21,946 nucleotides of DNA from JBLHGU01 sp047615875 (GTDB lineage Bacteria; Pseudomonadota; Gammaproteobacteria; Arenicellales; CAJQKF01): assembly GCA_047615875.1 (NCBI GenBank), contig JBLHGU010000081.1, positions 1-21,946 of the forward strand, given 5' to 3'. The position numbers were made by a program, and so were the translations under genes. The notes below the pieces were generated by a model. That model was not told where the DNA came from. It made no database searches and worked only from the letters and a program-made list of their open reading frames with translations. The first letter of the stretch is position 1, and each line of letters opens with the position of its first letter. Below, in pieces: positions 1-7,869 of this stretch.

Positions 1-121
1 CAAGCCGGAAATCATGATCCACTATTTAATTAAACTATCCCATAGAAGCCTCAAACTCCCCCATGCCGCGTACATGCTGGAGCTGATTGAGCATAAGTTA
101 AAACCTTACCTGGAATCGTGA
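1..121 (+). CDS. 3' end of a CDS running in from the left edge, possibly a LysR-type regulator
   Basis: The second reading frame is open from the window edge to a TGA at 119-121, giving 39 residues that end in KLPHAAYMLELIEHKLKPYL. The pattern of hydrophobic and basic residues, with a 'lP.A..mlelI' ending, resembles the last helix of LysR-family effector domains. LysR regulators are often next to aminoethylphosphonate uptake and degradation genes, which would fit the gene that follows. The piece is too short to assign a family firmly, and the reading frame itself is only moderately supported. Confidence 0.4.
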   Translation, partial: KPEIMIHYLIKLSHRSLKLPHAAYMLELIEHKLKPYLES

Positions 122-216
122 ACATTGCTCTATCGCAATCATCATGACTATCAAAAAATGGGTGGGGAGAAAGATCAAAGCCGAACTCTCAGGCAGTGGC
201 TGAATAGAAATATTTC

Positions 217-245
217 TTGCAATAATATTAAGTATAGCTTATAAG
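217..245 (+). promoter_or_regulatory. Putative sigma-70 promoter of the phosphonate-type binding protein
   Basis: TTGCAA (217-222) and TATAAG (240-245) are separated by exactly 17 bp and lie about 90 bp upstream of the start codon at 336. They match the -35 and -10 consensus at 4/6 and 5/6 positions. The surrounding 210-250 stretch is AT-rich, as expected for a promoter. No operator is obvious. Found by eye only. Confidence 0.4.
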
Positions 246-335
246 TTTTTTGCCTTGATAAACACACCTGTTCAGTTTTCTATTTGAGAAGGCGCAACCA
301 TTCAGGTGGATAACTTAAAACCATAGGAGGACATA

Positions 336-1394
336 ATGTATAAACTCAGTCAATTCTTGAAGACCAGAGTCTTAGCTCGGCTTGTTTTACTCGCCTGGGT
401 CATGGCGCTGATACCGGCCCTTTCATCCGCAGGTGAACTTACCATTTACGCCGCAATGGATGCCGATAAGCTGAAGCTTGTCGGAAACGCATTTAATGAA
501 AAACACCCTGATATAAAAGTCAACTGGGTGCGCGATTCCACCGGCATTATTCATGCCCGCTTAATGGCAGAAAAGGATAATCCAAAAGCCGATGTACTTT
601 ACGCCATGGCCGGTACCAGCATGCTTAGTATGGATGCTTTAGGCATGTTTGACCCTTACACACCCAAAGGTGTCGAAAAGCTTGATCAGCGTTATCGTGA
701 CAAACAGAGTCCAGCCCATTGGACCGGAATTTACGGCTGGGCAGGTGCGGTATGCGTGAATACGATCGAAGCCAAAAACCATAATCTTCCGATACCTAAA
801 AGTTGGGAAGACCTGCTTAATCCCATATACAAAGGTCATATTACTATGCCCAATCCAGCATCCTCTGGTACAGGATTCCTAGACGTATCTGCCTGGATTC
901 AAATTATGGGTGAAGAAAAAGCCTGGAATTATATGGAAAAGTTGCATGAGAATATTGCGCTCTACACGCATTCAGGCTCAAAGCCCTGCAAACAAGCAGC
1001 AGCTGGTGAATTTACAATTGGTATATCCTGGCCATTTCGAGGTGCCAAATTGAAATCCAAAGGTGCGCCTATTGAAATTATCATTCCCGAGGAAGGTATC
1101 GGCTGGGAAATGCAAGCCATGTCGATAATGACTGGTACAAAGAACCCGTCAGATGCGAAGGAATTTCTCGACTGGGCCATTTCCGATGAAGCAATGACCA
1201 TTTACGCGGCAACTGCATCCGTCGTCGCTATGCCAGGCGTCACCCGAAGAGACGATCCATGGCGTGAACATTTCCCAACAGACGTACAAGATAAAATGAT
1301 CAATAACGATTTCGTTTGGGCCGCTAATAACAAAGCCCGCATCATCAGCGAATGGCGTCAACGGTTCGATACAAAAACCGAACCTAAATCCTGA
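336..1394 (+). CDS. phnS2: ABC transporter periplasmic substrate-binding protein, 2-aminoethylphosphonate type
   Basis: This 352-residue protein is the exported ligand-binding subunit of an ABC importer, of the iron(III)/phosphonate binding-protein fold. A signal peptide covers about residues 1-32, with a basic start, a hydrophobic core and a cut near ALSSA. The mature start ELTIYAAMDADKLK and the blocks VRDSTGI, NPASSGTGFLDVSAW, MGEEKAWNYM, HENIALYTHSGSKPC and VVAMPGV match the sequences I know as putative 2-aminoethylphosphonate-binding proteins (PhnS2, also called AepX-like). The start is clear: AGGAGG lies 5 nt before the ATG. It is flanked by its own promoter and a terminator, and neither an ATPase nor a permease follows, so it either works with a transporter encoded elsewhere or is a stand-alone paralogue. 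Substrate is inferred from the family; iron or another phosphonate is less likely. Confidence 0.85.
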   Translation: MYKLSQFLKTRVLARLVLLAWVMALIPALSSAGELTIYAAMDADKLKLVGNAFNEKHPDIKVNWVRDSTGIIHARLMAEKDNPKADVLYAMAGTSMLSMDALGMFDPYTPKGVEKLDQRYRDKQSPAHWTGIYGWAGAVCVNTIEAKNHNLPIPKSWEDLLNPIYKGHITMPNPASSGTGFLDVSAWIQIMGEEKAWNYMEKLHENIALYTHSGSKPCKQAAAGEFTIGISWPFRGAKLKSKGAPIEIIIPEEGIGWEMQAMSIMTGTKNPSDAKEFLDWAISDEAMTIYAATASVVAMPGVTRRDDPWREHFPTDVQDKMINNDFVWAANNKARIISEWRQRFDTKTEPKS

Positions 1395-1508
1395 TAATTG
1401 ATTCGGTACGTTCTATCATGCCGTCCAGGTTTTGATATTACCTGCCGCGACAACCCCCATGTCTAGTTCAGCTTAGATCAATCGAATAATATCAGGGCTA
1501 GCTTCGAG

Positions 1509-1534
1509 GGAAGCGCAGCGTGCGCTTCCTCTTT
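1509..1534 (+). terminator. Rho-independent terminator after the phosphonate-type binding protein
   Basis: A perfect 9-bp GC-rich stem (1509-1517 with 1521-1529) encloses a 3-nt GCG loop and is followed at once by TCTTTT. It lies 115 nt after the stop codon of the binding-protein gene and isolates that gene from the phosphatase downstream. Confidence 0.85.
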
Positions 1535-1630
1535 TGGAACCCTCAAAGTTTTAGATCACCGCGGGACTCACTGAATGAACAGCCGGTATCACAAAGAGCC
1601 CACACCCGGTGAACGAGACCACCCCTAATA

Positions 1631-2233
1631 ATGAAGAACGGCATTAGCAACAAATCTGACCAAAACGATATACCGAACATTCCGCCGAACGAACTGGAAG
1701 GGTTTTTGTCGATTGCAGTTATAGAATTACCGAATCAGGGCCTGGTTGGAATCACGCATTGCCCGGGTCGAAATCACACCGACAGCCTCGGTCGAATATG
1801 GCGACGGAATCTACAACAGGACCTTGCTGAGATCATCGCATGGGGCGCTGATTCAGTTCTGACTCTGCTTGAAACGAAAGATTTCGAAAAACTTGGCGTA
1901 CCCGATATTGTTGATGAAATGCATGTTGCCGGTCTGAAATGTTATCACCTGCCAATTCCAGATATGGAAGCTCCGGGTGTGGAATTTGACGCCGCCTGGA
2001 CCAGGGATGGTGAAAAGATTCTGCAATCTCTTCGCCAGAGCGGGAGGATTGTAATCCATTGCGCGGCTGGGCTGGGGCGTAGCGGAATGATCGCGGCAAA
2101 AATTTTGACTGCATTTGGCGAGACCCCACAAACTGCCATTTCTGCTGTTCGCAACATACGCCCGGGGGCCATTGAAACAGAGGATCAGGCCAACTATGTT
2201 TTGCATGACTCATCTCTTGCCAAACGGTGTTAA
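1631..2233 (+). CDS. CDKN3-like dual-specificity/tyrosine protein phosphatase
   Basis: A 200-residue cytoplasmic protein with the cysteine-phosphatase signature HCAAGLGRSG at residues 143-152: C144 would be the phosphocysteine nucleophile and R150 the phosphate-binding arginine. D111, in LPIPDMEAP, is placed as the general acid. The N-terminal part carries THCPGR (43-47), the RR-L--DL---AWGAD-V-TLLE pattern and WTRDGEKIL, all typical of bacterial proteins resembling the kinase-associated phosphatase CDKN3. It should hydrolyse phosphate esters on tyrosine or serine/threonine; the target is unknown. No strong ribosome-binding site precedes the ATG, and a terminator separates it from the upstream gene, so it is probably expressed on its own. 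It may be linked to phosphonate/phosphate physiology by position only. Confidence 0.8.
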   Translation: MKNGISNKSDQNDIPNIPPNELEGFLSIAVIELPNQGLVGITHCPGRNHTDSLGRIWRRNLQQDLAEIIAWGADSVLTLLETKDFEKLGVPDIVDEMHVAGLKCYHLPIPDMEAPGVEFDAAWTRDGEKILQSLRQSGRIVIHCAAGLGRSGMIAAKILTAFGETPQTAISAVRNIRPGAIETEDQANYVLHDSSLAKRC

Positions 2234-2438
2234 TCGAATCCAATCGTCACGAAATTGTCAGATTTCAGGAATGCTAAACTCCATGGATTTGTGATCAGCC
2301 CGTGAAATACTCTAAGGCCCACGGTCAAACTGTTTCTTCAGTGTATCCACAAACCTTTTGCCGGTATAGTCGCTCTAAGTCGTTATCTTAATTTTATAGG
2401 GTCAATATTCGCCCGATTTAAAAATTGCATCAGCACGC

Positions 2439-2467
2439 ACTGTCGAGTTCGATCGCGGACTCGCAGT
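2439..2467. repeat. Isolated imperfect inverted repeat
   Basis: ACTGTCGAGT (2439-2448) and ACTCGCAGT (2459-2467) are complementary over nine pairs with one bulged base, around a 10-nt loop. There is no T-run on either side, so it does not look like a terminator. It could be a protein-binding site or a chance hairpin. Confidence 0.3.
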
Positions 2468-2889
2468 AGGTTATAGCGGGTTCATAATCATAACTATAGC
2501 CAGCATGGACGACCATTGAACTTCATTCTACTTCACTGACTATTCTCAGATACCATATCTTTTGGTCTTTGTGTGATGCCTTCCAAAGACTGAATTGTCA
2601 GGCAAGTGTATTTCTCGACCGGATTGATAAGCTTGCAGCTGAATGACAGAGGCCTGATAGAAGGTGAAGGTGTTATATTATACTTCGGCGCGCATTGTTC
2701 CAACTCTGCTAGCAAACCGTAATTACGCGTGGGAAGGCAGACATTGTTTCAACCAACGCTTCGCAGAAAGCCTCATCACCCATCGTGGCCAAATGCGAAC
2801 TCTACCGCCCATTGTTTTTGTGGCATGTCATCCGAACTGTAAAAGCTCAGAGGTTGGTTGCTAACCCAGACAGCAGCATCATTCGTCAA

Positions 2890-2918
2890 TTGGACTTGTT
2901 CAATTTTACTACTAATAT
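2890..2918 (+). promoter_or_regulatory. Weak candidate promoter of the cNMP/EAL gene
   Basis: TTGGAC (2890-2895) and TAATAT (2913-2918) are 17 bp apart and lie just upstream of the start at 2957. Matches to the consensus hexamers are partial (3/6 and 4/6). No ribosome-binding site stronger than GGA lies before the ATG. Confidence 0.25.
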
Positions 2919-2956
2919 CATATAAGGCTTATTGTTACAGTGGATCGTGAAAATTT

Positions 2957-4273
2957 ATGAAACTATCTCAATATAAAACGCAGTTTTCTGCTGGTGAATA
3001 TTTGTTTCAGGAAGGAGACCACGGCGACTGTGCCTATATTATTGAATCTGGTCAGGTCGAAATTTCGATAAATAAAGCCAGTAACAAGATGATAATAGCT
3101 ACGCTGGGCAAGGGAGATCTGGTTGGTGAGATGGCCATTATTGACCAATTCCCGCGGATTGCTACTGCACTTGTCCAGGAAGATACCAATATGCTCGTCA
3201 TCCCCATGGAGTACATACGTCAAAAAGTCGATTGTTCTGATCCTATCATCAAATTATTTTTAGAAATTGTTCTCGAGCGTTACCGGGATATGCATATCCG
3301 TTTAACGCATGTATTCGAAGGTATCACACCCGATAAAGTAGATGATTATCAAGATCTTTATCAAGATCTTTATACCTCCACAACTAACGTTGTCAAAGAC
3401 CTGATGACTCAGTATAACGATATGCAGAACCGAATTTTAACCGCGGTTAATACTTCCAGGGTTTTACCAAGAGAAATCGAGTCAGAGAAAAAAAATGTGC
3501 ATCAGACAACCCATATTCTGACATTAGAGCAGAATCTGGAAAAAGCGATTATGAATGAAGAATTTGAGCTTCACTATCAGCCAATTGTCGATATCCAGAC
3601 TAATGCATTGGTTGGCTGCGAAGCTCTGGTGCGTTGGAACCATCCCGAAAAAGGTATGATCTCACCACTTGAATTTATTCCATTGGCGGAGAGTAGCGGC
3701 TTGATAGTTAGTCTAGGCTACTGGATTGCCCGCAAAGCCTGTGAATTCCAAAATAAACTCGATAGAAGATTGAGCCCTTCTCCATTTGTAAGTATCAATT
3801 TATCGGGTAAGCAATTCGACGAAATACAATTGGTTCCTGAACTTGTGAAAATCATATCTGAAACTGGTTCTCAGCCTGAGTCGATCAAGTTTGAAATTAC
3901 CGAAAGTCTTTTAATGACTAATATCGACCTGGCTAAAGAGCGGTTAGCGCAATTAAAAGAATCTGGGGTCAGTCTGGCTATCGATGATTTCGGGACAGGA
4001 TATTCAAGCTTCAGTTATTTGCATCAGTTACCATTTGATACGCTCAAAATCGATCGAAGCTTCGTCAGCACTATGGTACAAAGCCGAAAAAGTCGTCAAA
4101 TTGTTATGTCTTTGATCAATATGTCTCACGATCTTGAAATGAATATTGTAACCGAAGGCATAGAGACAGAGTTCGAGTTAGAATTAATCGGCCTATATGG
4201 CGCTGAATTCGGACAGGGTTATCACTTTTCAAGGCCCCTCAAAGAAGATGATTTCTTCAAACTCCTTGATTAA
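2957..4273 (+). CDS. Cyclic-nucleotide-binding domain fused to an EAL c-di-GMP phosphodiesterase
   Basis: A 438-residue soluble regulator. Residues about 10-90 form a cNMP-binding (CAP_ED) domain: the phosphate-binding cassette keeps GEMA (57-60) and the arginine of PRIATA (R67), so nucleotide binding looks possible. Residues 100-195 form a helical linker. Residues about 196-438 form an EAL domain with the signature E222-A-L, N281 (INLSG), E313 (FEITES), D343-D344 (IDDFGTGYSS), K364 (LKIDRSF) and E400 (TEGIE). The metal and catalytic residues I can place are present, so it should hydrolyse c-di-GMP to pGpG. The layout suggests that cAMP or a related nucleotide tunes c-di-GMP breakdown. There are no membrane segments. 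A short in-frame tandem repeat lies in the linker. It is monocistronic and ends in a terminator. Confidence 0.9.
   Translation: MKLSQYKTQFSAGEYLFQEGDHGDCAYIIESGQVEISINKASNKMIIATLGKGDLVGEMAIIDQFPRIATALVQEDTNMLVIPMEYIRQKVDCSDPIIKLFLEIVLERYRDMHIRLTHVFEGITPDKVDDYQDLYQDLYTSTTNVVKDLMTQYNDMQNRILTAVNTSRVLPREIESEKKNVHQTTHILTLEQNLEKAIMNEEFELHYQPIVDIQTNALVGCEALVRWNHPEKGMISPLEFIPLAESSGLIVSLGYWIARKACEFQNKLDRRLSPSPFVSINLSGKQFDEIQLVPELVKIISETGSQPESIKFEITESLLMTNIDLAKERLAQLKESGVSLAIDDFGTGYSSFSYLHQLPFDTLKIDRSFVSTMVQSRKSRQIVMSLINMSHDLEMNIVTEGIETEFELELIGLYGAEFGQGYHFSRPLKEDDFFKLLD
3347..3373 (+). repeat. In-frame 12-bp tandem duplication in the linker of the cNMP/EAL protein
   Basis: The unit TATCAAGATCTT occurs twice head to tail from 3347 to 3370 and is followed by another TAT. 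It encodes YQDLYQDLY at residues 131-139, between the cNMP and EAL domains. The reading frame is kept, so this looks like a recent slippage duplication that lengthens the helical linker by four residues. Confidence 0.8.
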
Positions 4274-4302
4274 CCGCAAAACAATGAGAACTATGGCTCA
4301 TT

Positions 4303-4337
4303 GGCTGGAGGCTCAGGTTCTTCCGGTCCAGCCTTTT
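4303..4337 (+). terminator. Probable Rho-independent terminator of the cNMP/EAL gene
   Basis: GGCTGGA (4303-4309) pairs with TCCAGCC (4327-4333) and is followed by TTTT. The loop is fairly long at 17 nt. It lies 30 nt after the stop codon, and the next gene converges from the other strand. Confidence 0.6.
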
Positions 4338-4695
4338 CCTGAAATTCAATCAGTTTTGGCGGAGAGACCCGCAGACTAATGCTAATGGGGCGGTTGGCGG
4401 CGCTGCAACAAATCATCCTACCAAAATACTGCGCATGAAAATGCCACTATCGGCGCCGAACCCCGACTGACCCTATTCCCCTGTGAACAGTATTTCCGAT
4501 ATTAATAACCAGTAATACTATGCGTGATACGGTGACAGTCAGTTTGGGTGTGTGCCGACGATTGAGTAGTGGTTCACAAAAGCAAACCACGCTTGAGGAA
4601 AAGAGTAGAAAAACAGTGGGGAATTTTATATTTTTCAGGCCCTGCCCTTTAACTGACACACCACCACTTAATGCTTGCGTGAAAACCCTGCTAGC
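4338..4695. other. Convergent intergenic region without a credible gene
   Basis: This stretch separates the cNMP/EAL gene from the 3' end of the osmolyte transporter operon. A + strand ORF crossing it runs into the permease gene in an antisense frame and has no protein-like composition. I see no clear terminator for the operon coming from the right. Confidence 0.5.
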
Positions 4696-6699
4696 CTACT
4701 CCATACCCAATTCTTTTTTCCGTTTGTTGGCCCAGGCTCCGATCAAACGATCGGCAATGATGGCTATAAACGCGATACAAACACCCGCCACCAGACCGCG
4801 TCCAGTTTCCGCTCGTGCCAGGGCCATGTAAACTTCCTGGCCCAGCTCGCGGGTACCCACCAGTGCCGTAATCACCAACATCGCCAGGGCCATCATTATG
4901 GTCTGATTGATGCCCAGCATGATTTCTGGAATGGCCAATGGCATTTGCACCTTCCACAATATTTGACCACGAGTACACCCCACTTGCGTTGCGGCTTCCA
5001 CCAGATGTGACGGCACGCCACGGATACCATGATCGGTATAACGAATAACCGGTACGATGGCATAGGCTATGACCGCGAGCATAGCGGCAAAATCACCGAC
5101 CCGGAACAACATCACTACGGGCATCAAGTAGACAAAACTGGGCAGGGTTTGCAAGGTATCAATGATGACACCGACTACTCGGTGCAGTCGATCATTGCGC
5201 GACGCCGCGACTCCAATCGGGATGCCAATCAGGCACACCAGTAATACTGAAATACCACAAAGATAGACCGTTACCATAGCCTTGGCCCACAATCCCACGA
5301 CCGCAAGGAACGTAGTCAATCCACCAGTCAAGGACGCCAGTCGCCAGCCTCCCAGCTGATACCCCGCCAGGGCCATCATTCCTACGACGCCAATCCAGGG
5401 CAGCGTCAGCAGGAAGCGTTTGAAAGGAATCATAAAGTTGAGCAGCAGAAAGTTCTTGAAAGCATCGAGCTGGTCAAAATAATTGATATTGATGTACTTC
5501 ACCAGATCACCCCAGAAAGTGCCGGTCGACATTTTCAGGCTATCGGGTACTACGTCCATCGCAGGGAAGAAAATCCCCAGTAACCAGGTAACTATAACGG
5601 TGGTCAACGCAATCAGCAGGTAAATATGGCGCTTGTACCACGGCCTCAGATCATCCCCGTGGACAGGTGGTGGACGGCGAGCAAGCGCCTGGCTGAGCCG
5701 GTCCAACGCGATAGCCAGCACGGTGATTGCCAGACCGGCTTCAATGCCTTCTCCAATGCGTAAACGTTTGAGGGCTGTCAACACGTCAAACCCCAGTCCT
5801 CCAGCACCAATCATGGACGCAATGATTACCATGTTGAGCGACAACATTACAACTTGATTGACCCCTAGCATTAAGGTATTCGTCGCCGAAGGCAACTGCA
5901 CTTTCCACAGCAACTGTCGCGCTGTGCAGCCAGCCATGCGCCCAGCTTCAACCAGTTCGCCAGGCACTTGTTCAAGCGCCAGCATGGTGACGCGCACCAT
6001 GGGTGCCGTCGCATAAATGATGGTAGCAATCATCGCCGAAACAGGGCTGAACCCAAACATGATCAGGATAGGAATTAGATAGGCAAAAACCGGAACGGTC
6101 TGCATCAAATCCAGAACGGGGATAAGTGCCAGCTTAAATTTCTTTGAACGATACCCCGCGATACCCAGCGCCAATCCGAGACCGACGCCAACTGGCACCG
6201 CAATCAGGATAGAAGACAGGGTTAACATGGCGCTGTCCCATTGATCAAAAACAGCCAAATAGAGAAAGCATAGACCCATCAGCGTGGCCAGTTTCCAATC
6301 CTTGGCGTAGCGACCCAGCAGAACAACACCAACAATCATGGCTATCCAGGATACTCGCGGAAACACCTCAACTGCGTAACTGCCCTGACCTTCCTTGAAA
6401 CCAGTAGAAAGGAAGCTTTTGACGATATTGTATGGCTGTTCAATAATCCACGACAAAAGTCGAGTGAACTCCTTGAATGTGAACAACCCCAGATCTGCAG
6501 TATTCATCAACCATTTCATGAAGTCATTGAGCCACCCACGGAAAGGGATAATCAACGCTTTCGGATACTTAAATGCCCACGGCATCCATTCTTTCAAATA
6601 ATAAAGGGCGATAGTCGCCGCCAACACTACAAGCCACGCGGTAATCCATGGATTCAGCCGAAACCGCAATACAGGGGTGGTTATGGATATTGCGGTCAT
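4696..6699 (-). CDS. Betaine/choline-type ABC transporter permease with two fused transmembrane domains
   Basis: This 667-residue inner-membrane protein carries two copies of the binding-protein-dependent permease domain in one chain. Domain 1 (about 155-340) has the EAA loop at 249-272 (ELVEAGRMAGCTARQLLWKV); domain 2 (about 470-655) has the matching loop at 566-590 (HLVEAATQVGCTRGQILWKV). These loops dock to the ATPase. Each domain also has the LMQTVPVFAYL or TLQTLPSFVYL block typical of ProW/OpuAB. Extra hydrophobic segments lie before domain 1 and between the domains (about 360-380 and 430-450). Usual ProW/OpuAB proteins have one domain and act as dimers; here one polypeptide could form the whole channel. 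The start overlaps the ATPase stop by 4 nt (ATGA), implying translational coupling. The exact quaternary ammonium substrate cannot be read from the permease. Confidence 0.9.
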   Translation of the reverse strand: MTAISITTPVLRFRLNPWITAWLVVLAATIALYYLKEWMPWAFKYPKALIIPFRGWLNDFMKWLMNTADLGLFTFKEFTRLLSWIIEQPYNIVKSFLSTGFKEGQGSYAVEVFPRVSWIAMIVGVVLLGRYAKDWKLATLMGLCFLYLAVFDQWDSAMLTLSSILIAVPVGVGLGLALGIAGYRSKKFKLALIPVLDLMQTVPVFAYLIPILIMFGFSPVSAMIATIIYATAPMVRVTMLALEQVPGELVEAGRMAGCTARQLLWKVQLPSATNTLMLGVNQVVMLSLNMVIIASMIGAGGLGFDVLTALKRLRIGEGIEAGLAITVLAIALDRLSQALARRPPPVHGDDLRPWYKRHIYLLIALTTVIVTWLLGIFFPAMDVVPDSLKMSTGTFWGDLVKYININYFDQLDAFKNFLLLNFMIPFKRFLLTLPWIGVVGMMALAGYQLGGWRLASLTGGLTTFLAVVGLWAKAMVTVYLCGISVLLVCLIGIPIGVAASRNDRLHRVVGVIIDTLQTLPSFVYLMPVVMLFRVGDFAAMLAVIAYAIVPVIRYTDHGIRGVPSHLVEAATQVGCTRGQILWKVQMPLAIPEIMLGINQTIMMALAMLVITALVGTRELGQEVYMALARAETGRGLVAGVCIAFIAIIADRLIGAWANKRKKELGME

Positions 6700-7727
6700 G
6701 CGTCTTTCGATGCGTCTGATAGCAGATCGATGACCGTCTCTCGGCTCAGCTCGCCAATAATTTCGTCCGATTCGGACTTCACCCCAAATGCACTACCCTT
6801 TTCCATATCAGCCGCACGACCGACGAGCTCTTCGATCAAAACATTCGCCGCTATAGTTTCAGGATAAGAGTTTTGAGTTTTCGGTACCATCACAGCGGCT
6901 GCGCTGAGGACCTTGGCGCGCGGGATGCCACGGGTAAACTCACGCACATAGTCTGTGGCTGGGTCCAGCACCAATTCTTCGGGGGTGCCGATCTGAATAA
7001 TCTCACCATCCTTCATTATCGCAATTCGATCAGCCAGTCGGATAGCTTCGTCGAAGTCATGGGTAATAAAAACTATCGTTTTCTCTAGCACACTTTGGAG
7101 ACGCAGAAATTCATCCTGCATCTCTCGACGAATAAGCGGATCAAGCGCTGAAAACGGCTCGTCCAAAAACCACACATCGGGCTCTACAGCTAGTGAACGC
7201 GCAATGCCTACACGCTGCTGCTGCCCACCCGAAAGCTCTCGAGGGTAATAGGCTTCACGGCCCTGAAGTCCAACAAGCTCGATAATCTGAAGGGCATGTT
7301 GTTCTCGCGTCTTACGATCGACACCCTGAATCTCTAGCGGAAAGGCTACATTGCCCAATACCGTTCGATGGGGTAACAATGCGAAATGCTGAAACACCAT
7401 ACCCATCTTATGCCGGCGCATATCAATGAGCTCGGCTTCACTGGCCTTCATCAGGTCCTGACCATCGAACAGAACTGCGCCCGCGGTGGGATCAATTAAT
7501 CGGGTCAGACAGCGTACCAGTGTCGACTTACCCGATCCCGACAGGCCCATGATGATAAATATCTCACCCTCATGAACATCCAGGCAGGCGTCACGTACCG
7601 CGCCGATATAGTTACCATCGACCAGGTCATCAGGCGAAGGTGTGGCACCGTTTGCAAACAAGTTATCGGCATTATTTCCAAAAACCTTCCACACATGCCG
7701 ACAGGATAATTTAACGGATTGTTCCAT
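6696..7727 (-). CDS. Betaine/proline-type ABC transporter ATP-binding protein (ProV/OpuAA family)
   Basis: Cytoplasmic ATPase that powers osmolyte import. It shows Walker A GLSGSGKST, the signature LSGGQQQRVGIAR, Walker B VWFLDEP with FSALDP, and the switch histidine in VFITHDFDEA. The N-terminal extension before Walker A (about 60 residues, FGNNADNLFANG) is typical of the ProV group. The region after about residue 270 is short and holds at most a degenerate CBS-like segment, whereas many ProV proteins have two CBS domains that sense ionic strength. I chose the ATG at 7725-7727 (343 aa) because GGTGAG lies 4 nt before it; a GTG three codons upstream (7736) would destroy that spacing. It overlaps the permease by 4 nt. 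The binding-protein gene lies 142 bp upstream. Confidence 0.92.
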   Translation of the reverse strand: MEQSVKLSCRHVWKVFGNNADNLFANGATPSPDDLVDGNYIGAVRDACLDVHEGEIFIIMGLSGSGKSTLVRCLTRLIDPTAGAVLFDGQDLMKASEAELIDMRRHKMGMVFQHFALLPHRTVLGNVAFPLEIQGVDRKTREQHALQIIELVGLQGREAYYPRELSGGQQQRVGIARSLAVEPDVWFLDEPFSALDPLIRREMQDEFLRLQSVLEKTIVFITHDFDEAIRLADRIAIMKDGEIIQIGTPEELVLDPATDYVREFTRGIPRAKVLSAAAVMVPKTQNSYPETIAANVLIEELVGRAADMEKGSAFGVKSESDEIIGELSRETVIDLLSDASKDA

Positions 7728-7823
7728 ATGTCTCACCGACGATGATGTTCACATTATATTGATACAGAGGACAAACAATCGACCCTACATAAAGTCGATT
7801 ATTAGTAATTTAGAATGTAGAGG

Positions 7824-7851
7824 AAGGGCGATCGTTCAATCGACCGCCCTT
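7824..7851 (-). promoter_or_regulatory. Intercistronic hairpin between the binding-protein and ATPase genes
   Basis: The arms 7824-7834 and 7841-7851 form an 11-bp stem with one G-U pair and a 6-nt loop, AAGGGCGGTCG being the 5' arm on the - strand. It lies 18 nt after the binding-protein stop codon. The following sequence has only a weak pyrimidine run, so it is more likely a partial terminator or an mRNA-protecting hairpin than a full stop. Such elements commonly let the binding protein be made in excess over the membrane components. Confidence 0.6.
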
Positions 7852-7869
7852 AGTCACTTCGTTACAGCA

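Larger units (their letters stand above)
2234..2956. other. Intergenic region without a credible gene
   Basis: About 720 bp with no ORF that looks protein-like; short ORFs on both strands (for example 2664-2864 +) have no recognisable composition or motif and no convincing ribosome-binding site. It contains an imperfect hairpin at 2439-2467 and a possible promoter for the next gene near its right end. The separation from both neighbours suggests independent transcription units. Confidence 0.55.

Noticed and set aside
161..210. Glycine-riboswitch-like words (GGGGAGA, GCCGAACTCTCAGGCAG) upstream of the phosphonate-type binding protein
   Set aside because: The core between the words is too short and lacks the GGAGCAA part of the aptamer, and it lies upstream of the likely promoter at 217-245, so it would not be in the leader RNA.
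2664..2864. A 66-codon + strand ORF in the 2.2-2.9 kb gap
   Set aside because: No recognisable motif and no ribosome-binding site worth naming; protein-like signals are absent.
4520..4831. A 103-codon + strand ORF and related ORFs over the permease 3' end
   Set aside because: They lie antisense to the permease gene, have no ribosome-binding site and no family-like composition.
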